From Campylobacterota bacterium (lineage in GTDB: Bacteria; Campylobacterota; Campylobacteria; Campylobacterales; Nitratiruptoraceae), in the NCBI GenBank assembly GCA_009659895.1, contig PUXX01000026.1, positions 1-56,385 on the forward strand: a stretch of DNA of 56,385 nt, given 5' to 3'. Below the pieces are notes generated by a model, which made no database searches, was not told the DNA's origin, and worked only from the letters and a program-made list of their open reading frames with translations. The position numbers were made by a program, and so were the translations under genes. Below, piece by piece: positions 18,506 through 26,680 of the stretch. Numbering within the stretch: position 1 is the stretch's first letter; every line of letters begins with the position of its first letter.

Positions 18506-18514
18506 ATTATATCA
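18506..18514 (-). promoter_or_regulatory. extended -10 promoter of the rpmE operon
   Basis: TGATATAAT on the minus strand, a TGN-extended consensus -10. No clear -35. The predicted start near 18499 gives a leader of about 130 bases containing the hairpin. Confidence 0.55.
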
Positions 18515-18559
18515 CAAAAAAATCGAATACCAAAACATAAGGTTCTTTTTAAGCTTGTT

Positions 18560-18589
18560 TTGAGAAGATCCACCATTTTATGGTATAAT
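18560..18589 (+). promoter_or_regulatory. promoter of the two plus-strand prepilin genes
   Basis: TTGAGA at 18560-18565, an 18-base spacer, and TATAAT at 18584-18589 preceded by TGG (extended -10). The predicted leader is about 45 bases with AAGGAGA before the ATG at 18641. It is divergent from the rpmE promoter; the 270-base gap between rpmE and the prepilin holds these promoters and the rpmE leader, and no gene. Confidence 0.6.
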
Positions 18590-18640
18590 GAAAATATCCG
18601 GAATAGCCGGTAGATCCAAACTTTACTACAAGGAGACAGA

Positions 18641-19126
18641 ATGAGAAGAAGCGGTTTTACCCTCATAGAGCTCATCTTCGTGATGATTGTTATTGGTGTG
18701 TTGGCGGCGGTGGCATTGCCAAAATTTCGATATCTTAAGCAAAATGCCGAAGCATCCAACATGATCGCAGCATATACCACGCTGGTACAAAACGGTACAC
18801 CATCTTTGCTCAATGACACAGAGCTCAACGGACTCTCTCTTAGCGATGTCAATATGACAACTCTTCTAAAAGTCCCGGCTTTCAACTATACAGACACCAC
18901 GAAAAAAGGCTGGAAAAAGGATGATGAAGACAACATCGCATACTATGCAGGAGATGCGAACAACTATATGAAATTTACATACAACAATGATGGAACCGTC
19001 ACTATCGAAACAAAGCTAGCCGGTGTGGACAAGGAGCACTATCAAAGCGTGCTTGCCAAAAAACTTGGTATGACTTTTAGCTCCGATACCAACATCACAA
19101 CTCTCAATCTCCTCCTCGATGAGTAA
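18641..19126 (+). CDS. type IV prepilin / pseudopilin, possibly the major subunit
   Basis: It is 161 residues with a textbook class III leader: MRRSG cut before FTLIELIFVMIVIGVLAAVALP, with Glu at mature position 5 and a hydrophobic N-terminal helix. The rest is a small hydrophilic globular domain with no cysteine and three NYT/NMT-like segments. It has its own promoter and a strong AAGGAGA site, unlike the minor prepilins on the other strand, which suits a more abundant subunit; that is inference. It overlaps the next prepilin by eight bases. Confidence 0.9.
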   Translation: MRRSGFTLIELIFVMIVIGVLAAVALPKFRYLKQNAEASNMIAAYTTLVQNGTPSLLNDTELNGLSLSDVNMTTLLKVPAFNYTDTTKKGWKKDDEDNIAYYAGDANNYMKFTYNNDGTVTIETKLAGVDKEHYQSVLAKKLGMTFSSDTNITTLNLLLDE

Positions 19127-19610
19127 GCGATCCTTCACCCTAGTCGAAATCATCTTCGCTTTAGTCATCATCGGCCTTTTGGCCATGGTGGCGATGCCTA
19201 GATTTCGCAATCTCACTGCAAACTCCAAGATCTCTTCGGAGCTTGCCACTGCCTCTACGATCCAAAGCGCCATCGAAGATCTCCATAGCGACTGGATCGT
19301 CAACGAAGAGAACAACTTCACATGGGGCAACGATATGACCCAAGACGATCTCAATGACAAAGGCTATCCCAAGGCTTTGGGGGATTGCTCAAACGATAGA
19401 CCCTTCTCCTATATCCTCAAAAACTCCATCACTCTCGATAGTAAATGGAAATGTGAAAAAGAGGGCAGCAGGTATATCTACAGAGGCCCCGCCTCACAAG
19501 CAAATAGCGGTGTCAAGGAGAATGGCATGGGCAAACCAGACAGCAATGATTGCTGGATCTACGATCCAGACAGAGGGACCTTTGCTCTTAGTGAAGGGTG
19601 TAGTAGCTAA
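19119..19610 (+). CDS. type IV prepilin / pseudopilin
   Basis: It is 163 residues. Leader MSKRS precedes FTLVEIIFALVIIGLLAMVAMP with Glu5 kept. The +0 residue before Phe is Ser rather than the usual Gly, which prepilin peptidase can tolerate less well. The globular part has four cysteines, DCSND, WKCEKE, DCWIYD and EGCSS, the last two near the C-terminus, as in the disulfide loop of pilins. The ATG is inside the previous gene. Its stop overlaps the stop of the convergent 33-residue ORF by three bases. Confidence 0.88.
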   Translation: MSKRSFTLVEIIFALVIIGLLAMVAMPRFRNLTANSKISSELATASTIQSAIEDLHSDWIVNEENNFTWGNDMTQDDLNDKGYPKALGDCSNDRPFSYILKNSITLDSKWKCEKEGSRYIYRGPASQANSGVKENGMGKPDSNDCWIYDPDRGTFALSEGCSS

Positions 19611-19708
19611 AGCTCCCCGATCTTTTTTATCAACCACAGCCCAAACCCCAAGACAAACATACTCACTACAGCGACAACGATACTGCCGGTCTCGATATTG
19701 TATTCCAT
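19607..19708 (-). CDS. 33-residue single-pass membrane ORF at the end of the pilus operon
   Basis: Unrecognised. The ATG at 19708 overlaps the gspF stop by one base (TGATG), typical of translational coupling. The peptide has a short acidic N-terminus (MEYNIETGS), one hydrophobic segment of about 18 residues (IVVAVVSMFVLGFGLWL) and a basic end (IKKIGEL). Charge placement suggests the N-terminus outside and the C-terminus inside. It may be an accessory of the inner-membrane platform. A chance ORF is possible, but the coupling and the good membrane profile argue for a gene. Confidence 0.55.
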   Translation of the reverse strand: MEYNIETGSIVVAVVSMFVLGFGLWLIKKIGEL

Positions 19709-20946
19709 CACCCCATTACCTCTACTAGATTCCACATCGGCAAAAATATCCCCAAAGCCAGCGTCAAGACAAATCCAGCGATCGCCGCTATGAGGACCGG
19801 CTCTATGAGGACGGAGATGTTGCTGACAATATAGTCGAACCTGTCTTTGTAGATCTTGTAGATGCTCTTGAGCATCCGGCCAAGTCCACCTCCCATCTCC
19901 GCGCTCTTGATCATCTGGATCACCATCCCCTCAAACAGCCCCGTCCTCTCAAAACCCTGATAGAGGCTCTGCCCCTCCTCCACAGCCTCGGGTATTTGGG
20001 AGAGCTTGTGTTTGAGGTAGCTATTCTCCACGATCTCCAGGGCTATCCTCAAGGCGTCATTGATGGGAATACCTGCGCTAACAAGGACACGAAAGATATA
20101 GATAAAACGGCTGATCATCGCATAGTAGGTGGCCTTACCGATAATGAAGATCTTGAGCAAAAGCCGATCTAGAGCCATTTGGATCTTTGGATCGATCCTG
20201 TACATATACCCCAGTACGATAGCCACTATTACCGCTCCTATGAGGATGTAGGGGCCAAAGCTGATCACAGCGTGCTCAAGCCAGAGCAAAAATCTGGTCG
20301 GCAGAGGCAGCTCCACATTCATCTCTTTGAAAAAGTCCTCAAACTGGGGAATGACCATCACGATCACCGTCACGAAAGCTATGATCATGGCGATCATGAT
20401 GAAGATAGGATATCTTGTGGCCTTTTTGAATTTTCTGCGATTGTCCAAGATCTCTTGGTAGATCTGAGCTAGATGGGCGATCTCTTCAGCTAGTGTACCG
20501 GTCTCTTCTCCTAGCCGAAACATGGACAAAGAGAGGGTGCCTAGCTGCGCTTTGTGCTTTTTGGCAGCCTCATACAAGGACCGGCCCCCTTCGATATCTT
20601 CATAAATCTCTTTGAAAATCGCACGAAGCTGGGGATCCTTTTCGTTGGCGATCACCTCACCCAGAGCATAATCTAGGGGCAGTCCAGCTTCTAGCATCAC
20701 AGAAAGGGACTCCAACAAGGCTATATAGCGCTCAAGATCGATAGAGCGCCTCTTGAAAGCCTCCACGATTCTAGCAAAAAATCGTTTGAGCTTGAGGGAA
20801 AAGGGCTCTGGTACCTCTTGGATCTGGAGCAACAGACCGATCTTTTTATCCAGGAATTTTTTGGCAGCCTCCGCTCTGCTCTTGGCCTGAATGAGGGTAT
20901 GCTCCTTTTTGTTGTGACGCTTGTAGGTGATACGAAAATAGCTCAT
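19708..20946 (-). CDS. gspF: type II secretion/type IV pilus inner-membrane platform protein (GspF/PilC)
   Basis: Polytopic platform protein on which the assembly ATPase acts. It is 412 residues, with two copies of the GspF domain: first about 75-200 (LLESLSVMLEAGLPLDYALG, LFRLGEETGTLAE-like), second about 275-400 (FRVLVSAGIPINDALRIALE, MIKSAEMGGGLGRML). Membrane segments lie near 178-200, 220-245 and the C-terminus. The ATG overlaps the gspE stop as ATGA. It corresponds in position to C. jejuni ctsF. Confidence 0.93.
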   Translation of the reverse strand: MSYFRITYKRHNKKEHTLIQAKSRAEAAKKFLDKKIGLLLQIQEVPEPFSLKLKRFFARIVEAFKRRSIDLERYIALLESLSVMLEAGLPLDYALGEVIANEKDPQLRAIFKEIYEDIEGGRSLYEAAKKHKAQLGTLSLSMFRLGEETGTLAEEIAHLAQIYQEILDNRRKFKKATRYPIFIMIAMIIAFVTVIVMVIPQFEDFFKEMNVELPLPTRFLLWLEHAVISFGPYILIGAVIVAIVLGYMYRIDPKIQMALDRLLLKIFIIGKATYYAMISRFIYIFRVLVSAGIPINDALRIALEIVENSYLKHKLSQIPEAVEEGQSLYQGFERTGLFEGMVIQMIKSAEMGGGLGRMLKSIYKIYKDRFDYIVSNISVLIEPVLIAAIAGFVLTLALGIFLPMWNLVEVMG

Positions 20947-22601
20947 CGTTTATCCCTGGCCACCCTCAAGACCTCTTCGACAGTGGTCACACCATCCAAA
21001 GCCTTTTTGATCCCATCACTGATCATCGGCCTAAAGCCCTTGCGCTCAGTAGCGAATTTGAAAATATCAAACTTACTGGCTCCTTTGCTGATCAGATCGG
21101 CCACCTCCTCATCCACCTCCAAAACCTCCGATATCATCGTACGGCCATAATATCCGGTAAAATCGCATTTAGGGCACCCCTTGCCAATATAAAAGCGCCC
21201 CTGGGCCGAAAGATAGGGCTCGATCTTCTTTTCTAGATCGCTTGATATTTTGTGGGGAATCTTGCAGTGAGGGCAGATCTTGCGCACGAGCCTTTGTGCG
21301 ACGATTCCTATGATGGCGTCGGCAATGAGATGAGGCTTGAGCCCCAGCTGGGCCAACCTGGTCACCGCCCCTACAGCGTCGTTGGTATGAAGGGTGGTAA
21401 AGACTAGATGGCCCGTAAGTGAAGCCCCCGAAGCTGCGTCCAGCGTCTCATAGTCTCGAATCTCTCCGATGAGCATCACATCGGGATCTTGACGCAAAAA
21501 GGCTCTAGCCGCTACGGCAAAAGTGAGCCCGGCCTTTTCGTTGACCTGCATCTGCTGTACCAAAGGGAGTCGATACTCCACCGGATCTTCGATGGTCATC
21601 ACTTTATTATGGATACTCTTGATCTCATTGAGGGCCGCATAGAGTGTGGTGGTCTTCCCGCTTCCGGTAGGACCTGTGATGAGGACAATGCCATAAGGAG
21701 ATCGGATCATCTCTTTGAATCTCTCAAGGTTTTCTTGCTCAAATCCCAGCTCCTCAAGGCGCATGAGTGCTTTTTCTCTGTCAAGCACCCTCATAGCCAA
21801 GGACTCACCATAGATCGTAGGCATGGTCGAGAGGCGAAAATCGTAGAGCTTTTCGTCGATCTTTTGGGAAAACCGTCCATCTTGAGGCTTACGCTTTTCG
21901 CTGATATCCAAGCCACCCATGAGCTTGATGCGGCTGCTTAGGAGATTGTAGACATCCTTGTCGAACATAAAAGTCTCATAAAGGACCCCATCGATCCTCA
22001 CTCTAACCATCGCCTTGTGCTCATCGGGCTCTAGATGAATATCGGTGGCACGACGATGAATCGAGTCTTTGAGCACCAAGTCGATGAGTTTTGCTACCGC
22101 GCTTTGGCCCTCTGGCTTTTGCACTGCCCCCTCAAGCTCTTGCTTGACCTCCTCCACGATCGCTTTGGAGTCCTCTAGCACACTGAGTCTATGGAAAAGG
22201 GCCTCTACATCATCCTCCAAAGTCAGATAGATCTTCAAAGGCTTTGAGGCGATACGCTCCATCACCTCCAAAGCCTCATAATTGAAAGGATCAGCGGTAG
22301 CTACGTGCAGATACTCTCCATCTTCCTTAAAAGGAATCGCCTTGGCCTTGCGCAGCAGCTGCAAGGGAAACTTGAGTACCGTATGATGATCCAAGGCGAT
22401 ACCGCCTAGATCGATGGTCTCATAGCCATAGAGAGCTCCAAGCAGCCTCAAAAGATCCTTTTGGTTGATAAATCCCTCATCCACCAGGATCTGTTCCAAG
22501 CTCTTGTGGCTATTTTGCTGCATCTGCCGGGCTTTTTGCAGCTCCTCCTGGCTTATGAGCCCCTCTTGTACCAGGGCCTGCCCCAAATCCTTTCCTCTCA
22601 T
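20943..22601 (-). CDS. gspE: GspE/PilB/PulE-type assembly ATPase
   Basis: Hexameric cytoplasmic ATPase that powers pilin or pseudopilin assembly. N-terminal MshEN/GspE-N-type domains (about 1-140) begin GKDLGQALVQEGLI. Walker A is ITGPTGSGKTTT (about 305), Walker B is DPDVMLIGEIRD (about 370), the Asp and His boxes are present, and a C-terminal zinc site has two CxxC pairs (CPHC ... CPKC). I start at ATG 22601 with GGAG upstream (552 residues); a GTG at 22613 is an alternative. It is in the ctsE position of C. jejuni. Confidence 0.93.
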   Translation of the reverse strand: MRGKDLGQALVQEGLISQEELQKARQMQQNSHKSLEQILVDEGFINQKDLLRLLGALYGYETIDLGGIALDHHTVLKFPLQLLRKAKAIPFKEDGEYLHVATADPFNYEALEVMERIASKPLKIYLTLEDDVEALFHRLSVLEDSKAIVEEVKQELEGAVQKPEGQSAVAKLIDLVLKDSIHRRATDIHLEPDEHKAMVRVRIDGVLYETFMFDKDVYNLLSSRIKLMGGLDISEKRKPQDGRFSQKIDEKLYDFRLSTMPTIYGESLAMRVLDREKALMRLEELGFEQENLERFKEMIRSPYGIVLITGPTGSGKTTTLYAALNEIKSIHNKVMTIEDPVEYRLPLVQQMQVNEKAGLTFAVAARAFLRQDPDVMLIGEIRDYETLDAASGASLTGHLVFTTLHTNDAVGAVTRLAQLGLKPHLIADAIIGIVAQRLVRKICPHCKIPHKISSDLEKKIEPYLSAQGRFYIGKGCPKCDFTGYYGRTMISEVLEVDEEVADLISKGASKFDIFKFATERKGFRPMISDGIKKALDGVTTVEEVLRVARDKR

Positions 22602-22603
22602 AG

Positions 22604-23476
22604 CTAGCTCCACTCTTGTAGTAGCCTCTTGGCTTGGACTGAGTCCCTAAACTCCAAAAAGATTCTCAAAATCTTCTTGGCCTTCTCCTTCTTGCCCAAT
22701 TTGTACAGCGACTGAGCGTACAAGATCCACGCCTCCTCCTTGTCCCTTTGAAGCTTGTTGGCGATCTTGGCCCACTCCAGAGCCTTGTCATAGACCCCTT
22801 TTTGATAGTAGATCTTTGCGATACGTATCGCTAGAGGGTAGCTTTTTCGTTTGGCAAAAAGCTCCTGAAGCCTCTTTACATCCGTGACGCTTTGTGCTTG
22901 TATTATATCTTTTTTGACCTGCTTTTTCGCCTTTGTGGAGGCTTTTGGCCTAGCGACGCTCTTTTTTTTGGCCACACAGGGGTGACGTATCACCTCAAAA
23001 TCCAGCCCATGCCTCTTGGCAAGGGCTATAGATGGAGCCAAAGCCTTTTTGCTAGATCTTGGATCACAGACCAAAAAGAGCTGTCGATCCCCAGAAGAGA
23101 GGAGTCTGCCCCGCTCTATACTACACTCAAAACCAAGCTTTTGGACCTTTTGCCTGTAGGCTATGATCTTATCCCAAAATTTGTCATAGACATACAAAAG
23201 CCGAAGGGCGTAGCAGCCCTTTTGAGATCTCTTGGCCACCTTTTTGCGCTTTGGCAAAGAGCTGGAGCTGGAGCTAGATTGGATACTGACATGCCTAGAA
23301 GAACTCGCACTCTTGATGGAGCTAGAATGGGCCGATGAGATCGCAGAGGTCGGCATTATCCACTCATATGCGTACCAACCCCCCATCCCCATCGCCACGA
23401 TGGCTATGAGCCATGGGATCTTTCTTTTGAGCCGATAGCGCCTGCAACGTCTTTTGAGCTCCTCAAAACTACTCAA
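22604..23476 (-). CDS. membrane-anchored TPR protein of the pilus/transformation cluster
   Basis: It is 290 residues. A basic N-terminus, one membrane segment (about 21-38), a serine-rich linker (about 44-74), a SPOR-like periplasmic region (about 85-165) with two cysteines, then tetratricopeptide-type helices (about 205-288) with YYQKGVYDKALEWAKIANKL and ILYAQSLYKLGKKEKAKKIL. Its place between the ATPase and gspE matches ctsX of C. jejuni (from memory), an envelope protein needed for DNA uptake. The TTG start has GGAGG ahead and lies inside the preceding gene. Confidence 0.75.
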   Translation of the reverse strand: MSSFEELKRRCRRYRLKRKIPWLIAIVAMGMGGWYAYEWIMPTSAISSAHSSSIKSASSSRHVSIQSSSSSSSLPKRKKVAKRSQKGCYALRLLYVYDKFWDKIIAYRQKVQKLGFECSIERGRLLSSGDRQLFLVCDPRSSKKALAPSIALAKRHGLDFEVIRHPCVAKKKSVARPKASTKAKKQVKKDIIQAQSVTDVKRLQELFAKRKSYPLAIRIAKIYYQKGVYDKALEWAKIANKLQRDKEEAWILYAQSLYKLGKKEKAKKILRIFLEFRDSVQAKRLLQEWS

Positions 23477-24260
23477 TCAACCCTCCATCGATAGCGGCCA
23501 TGGTCACCAGACAGCGATTTGGCCTGGTATAGCTCTTTTTGCCCAATCTCATAGCCTCATCCATGAGCAAAAAGAGCCTGTGCAAGATCTTCTTCGTATC
23601 ACGAAAATTTCCCTTTGCCAAGCCACAGATCTCTTTGATCAATGAGTTGGAAAACTCCTTCTCAAGCCCAAAAGCCCCCGCCTTTATCAGCTCCTTGGCT
23701 ATAAACTCCCTGATCTCCTCACACTCTAGCGATCCTAGCTCCAAGACCCGATGGGGTCTGGATCGAAACTGGGGCTTTTGGAGTACTTGACTGGCTTCAT
23801 GTTTATGCATAGCCAGCAAAAACCAAAAAGCCTTGCTATCGGCTAGGATACGCAATAGCTCGAGCATCTCCTCACTGAGCAGCTGAGCCTCGTCGATAGT
23901 GACTATCACATCTTTGTCTTGATAGAGCTCCACCGCCTCTTGAAGAAGTCTCTCTAGAGCGTAGCTGCCAGGCTCCCTGCCCACACGCTGGATCAGTGTC
24001 TTGATAAAATCCACAGGCTCAAAAAAGGGGGTGCGAAAACTCACCACCTCAAATCGATCTTCCAAAAGATTTGGCAGCTGCTGCAAAAAGACCGACTTGC
24101 CACTTCCTGGAGTCCCCAACAAAAAGAGCAGCTGCTTGCTCTCGCTCTCCAAGACACTGCGCAGTTCGCTACCAAGCTTCATGGAGGCTCTTGTAGGATA
24201 GTAGGTAATCCCCTCTACCCTCTCCTCAAAGACCTTCGCCAAATCCTTGTACCCAACCAT
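23469..24260 (-). CDS. AAA ATPase of the ExeA/GspA type in the pilus operon
   Basis: It is 263 residues. Walker A is LGTPGSGKS (about 47-55), Walker B is VIVTIDEAQ with DE (about 119-127), and a C-terminal helical lid is seen (KGNFRDTKKILHRLF). ExeA-type ATPases help secretins assemble across the cell wall; C. jejuni CtsP, in the same gene position, is needed for transformation. I start at ATG 24260 behind AGGAGTGAG, one base after the secretin gene; a longer frame to 24389 would overlap that gene and has an unconserved tail. It lacks an obvious membrane segment or peptidoglycan-binding domain. Confidence 0.85.
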   Translation of the reverse strand: MVGYKDLAKVFEERVEGITYYPTRASMKLGSELRSVLESESKQLLFLLGTPGSGKSVFLQQLPNLLEDRFEVVSFRTPFFEPVDFIKTLIQRVGREPGSYALERLLQEAVELYQDKDVIVTIDEAQLLSEEMLELLRILADSKAFWFLLAMHKHEASQVLQKPQFRSRPHRVLELGSLECEEIREFIAKELIKAGAFGLEKEFSNSLIKEICGLAKGNFRDTKKILHRLFLLMDEAMRLGKKSYTRPNRCLVTMAAIDGGLIE

Positions 24261-24261
24261 C

Positions 24262-25743
24262 TCACTCCTCAAATTCTGGGAGTTGGTCGATAGTGGGGAT
24301 ATTGTGCTCTTTGATGATCTTGGGTGATATGAGTATAAAGAGCTCGCTTTTTTTGATATCTTTTTTGGTATTGTGAAAGAGTCTGCCAATCACAGGAAGA
24401 TCCCCTACAATAGGTACTTTCTTCTCTTCGTTTTTGATTTTTTTGCTAATGAGCCCACCTATGAGAATCTTTTGACCATCTTTGACCTTGACGATGGACG
24501 TGAGCTGCTTGATCTTGAGATCTGGAGGGAGGGTACGCATGTAGCTAAGGTTTTGCTCCTCGTTCAAGAGCTCACTGGTGACTGGATTGATCTTCATGAT
24601 GATCTGACCATCTTCGGTGATCTCAGGAATGACATAGAGCGTAATTCCCACAAAGGACTGACCTATGGCATAGGTGGCGCTTTGGACCGGCACCCCAGAG
24701 GTGGTAGCGGTAGTATATCCACTTGTCTCATAGCGGTAGTTGATCTGATCACCTACGTTGATGATTGCTGGCTGGTTATTGAGCGTGAGGATCTTGGGAT
24801 TTGAGAGGACTTTGACATCACCGTAGCGCTTGAGAAAGTCAAAAAGTCCATCCATAGAGAAGTGGTATCCTATAAAATAGTTGGGCAGAGCGAAATTGCT
24901 CATCTCCACTCCATCTTGGCGAAGGGAGTGGGCCTCTCTGCTCCCTGTGATAGAGAGATTGAACTGGCTCCAGTCCACACCGATGTTTTGCGAGTCGTTA
25001 TAGACCAGTTCGATAAGCTTGGCTTCGATGAGGACCTGCTTGTGGATGCGATCCAAGAGCCGATCCAAAAATCGCTTCACTGCCTCTAGCTCCCTCTTGG
25101 TCCCTCTTACCGTCACCAAAGAGGCGTCCTTGTTGATAAAGATCTCATAGTCTTTCTTGCCGCTGACTCCTCCCAAAAGAGCCTCTAGCTGCTTTTGGAG
25201 ATTGTTCCAGAAGGTAAACTCACTCTTTGTGGTGATGGTGGTATAGTCGTTGGAGCGTCCATTGGAGGTGTAGGTGCCACCAGTGGTACCTGTGGTAGAG
25301 CCTCGCATACCATAGGCTCCCGTGGTGGTATCGGAGCTAGTTCCAAGGACGACCGATTTTTTGCTTTCGCTGACCATAAACGAGAGATTGATGTAGTCTA
25401 GATTGAAGCTTTGGGTACGGTACTTGGCCACATGGAGGATCTTTCTTCTATCGTCGTATCGATAAAAAAGGTCATTCTCTCCCAAAATAAAATCCAAAAG
25501 CTCTTCGAAGGTGTAGTTTTTGATATTGACAAAATCCAAAGGCTTGTTGATAGCAGCTCTAGCACTCCTGTCATCAAAGACCACAGAGACCTCGCAGCTG
25601 TGGGTGAGATCCTTTAGGATATCCTTGATGGTGATCCCCCCGCCATCGTACCCCATCGCTTTGAGATTGAAGAGTTTGTGGGAGCACTCCTGCGCCCAAA
25701 GGATCGAACCGACCACAAAGAGGATCAAAATGGCTCTTTTCAT
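24262..25743 (-). CDS. mshL: secretin (MshL/GspD/PilQ family), outer-membrane pore
   Basis: It is 493 residues with a signal peptide (about 1-16). A STN-like N-domain (about 30-105) includes VVFDDRSARAAI. A Gly/Thr/Ser-rich segment (about 130-165) precedes an N1-type domain (about 190-240) with VTVRGTKRELEAVKRFLDRL. The secretin beta-barrel domain (about 250-480) contains LIEAKLIELVYNDSQNIGVDW, VLSNPKILTLNNQPAIINVGD and the conserved LIGGLI near 440. It is most like the MSHA secretin MshL by layout; the ctsD position in C. jejuni is the same. Confidence 0.9.
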   Translation of the reverse strand: MKRAILILFVVGSILWAQECSHKLFNLKAMGYDGGGITIKDILKDLTHSCEVSVVFDDRSARAAINKPLDFVNIKNYTFEELLDFILGENDLFYRYDDRRKILHVAKYRTQSFNLDYINLSFMVSESKKSVVLGTSSDTTTGAYGMRGSTTGTTGGTYTSNGRSNDYTTITTKSEFTFWNNLQKQLEALLGGVSGKKDYEIFINKDASLVTVRGTKRELEAVKRFLDRLLDRIHKQVLIEAKLIELVYNDSQNIGVDWSQFNLSITGSREAHSLRQDGVEMSNFALPNYFIGYHFSMDGLFDFLKRYGDVKVLSNPKILTLNNQPAIINVGDQINYRYETSGYTTATTSGVPVQSATYAIGQSFVGITLYVIPEITEDGQIIMKINPVTSELLNEEQNLSYMRTLPPDLKIKQLTSIVKVKDGQKILIGGLISKKIKNEEKKVPIVGDLPVIGRLFHNTKKDIKKSELFILISPKIIKEHNIPTIDQLPEFEE

Positions 25744-26063
25744 CGTACACTTCCTATTTGTAAAATTGTCTCTTTTCTTAGAGGCAATACGATCTTTTTC
25801 CTACCCCGCACAAGTATCACACAGCACTCCTTGATCTGGACGATTTTGGCTCCCGCTACCCTCTGACCCACACGATAAAACTTTCCATTGATAAAGGCCT
25901 TGCCATCAAAGATCCCATACAGACGCAAAGGCTTGGAGCCAGGGAGAGTCGGCTTTGGCCTGGGAGTATGAGAGGGCTTGGGGATGACAAAAGGATCATA
26001 CGCTACAGGCAGATCTGAGGCCATAAGCCCCACACTCACCAACACAACCACCGCAATCTTCAT
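25740..26063 (-). CDS. small periplasmic pilus assembly protein (MshK/PilP/GspC-like)
   Basis: It is 107 residues: a signal peptide (MKIAVVVLVSVGLMASDL), a proline-rich linker (about 28-43, PKPSHTPRPKPTLPG) and a compact beta domain (about 46-105), LRLYGIFDGKAFINGKFYRVGQRV. The domain has the GspC/PilP homology-region pattern of a protein that docks on the secretin. It overlaps both neighbours by four bases (ATGA). C. jejuni ctsR lies at this place. Family assignment is by layout and context. Confidence 0.7.
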   Translation of the reverse strand: MKIAVVVLVSVGLMASDLPVAYDPFVIPKPSHTPRPKPTLPGSKPLRLYGIFDGKAFINGKFYRVGQRVAGAKIVQIKECCVILVRGRKKIVLPLRKETILQIGSVR

Positions 26064-26680
26064 AGTTTCGCTCCATAAAAGCTGATCACGAAAGAGAATT
26101 GAGGCACACTCCCATTGGTCTCGATCGAAAGCTGGGTGGTCCGAGACAAGATCTTGCGCTCCTCGATTCCTCGCAAAAACCGTACGATATTCAAAAACGC
26201 CCCCTCACCATGGACACTGATCCTCTTTTTCTCATAGAGTCTTCCCAAAAAGGGATCGTTACGATCTTCGATCTCGATCTGGCGCAGATAGATCTTCTTG
26301 CTCTTTGAGTCGCTCAAGATTTTATCCAAGATCTTGGCGAAATTCTCCTGGGAATAGAGCTGATAGCTTTGAGCCTCGATCTGCTTGGCCAACTCCTGCT
26401 GCTCTGTTTTGGTACGCTCGATCTCCTTTTGGACAGAGGCGATCTTGCGCTCTATCGAATCAATTTGGCTAGCGATCTTTTGGACCTTCTCTTTGGCTCT
26501 GTTCTCATCCAAAAGAGCCAGCTGGGCCTTTTTGGCCTCGAACTCTCCTAGCATCGGCTCAAAAAGAAAGAGATAGCCCAAAACCCCCACAAGCATTACC
26601 ACACCCAAAAGCGCCATCCATCTTTTTGTGCCGCTTTGGGCGCCAAAATAGGCCTCTAGACGCTCTATCCACGCTCTCAT
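26060..26680 (-). CDS. PilO/MshJ-like inner-membrane protein
   Basis: It is 206 residues: a cytoplasmic start, one membrane segment (about 21-40), a long coiled coil (about 45-110, rich in Glu, Lys, Ala and Gln) and a ferredoxin-like periplasmic domain (about 115-205) ending in FSFVISFYGAKL. This is the PilO/GspM arrangement that pairs with PilN to align the ATPase with the periplasmic parts. ATGA overlaps occur at both ends. Confidence 0.78.
   Translation of the reverse strand: MRAWIERLEAYFGAQSGTKRWMALLGVVMLVGVLGYLFLFEPMLGEFEAKKAQLALLDENRAKEKVQKIASQIDSIERKIASVQKEIERTKTEQQELAKQIEAQSYQLYSQENFAKILDKILSDSKSKKIYLRQIEIEDRNDPFLGRLYEKKRISVHGEGAFLNIVRFLRGIEERKILSRTTQLSIETNGSVPQFSFVISFYGAKL

Noticed and set aside
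24261-24389. Longer N-terminus for the AAA ATPase
   Set aside because: It would overlap the secretin gene by 128 bases and add an unconserved tail; the ATG at 24260 has a proper AGGAG site.
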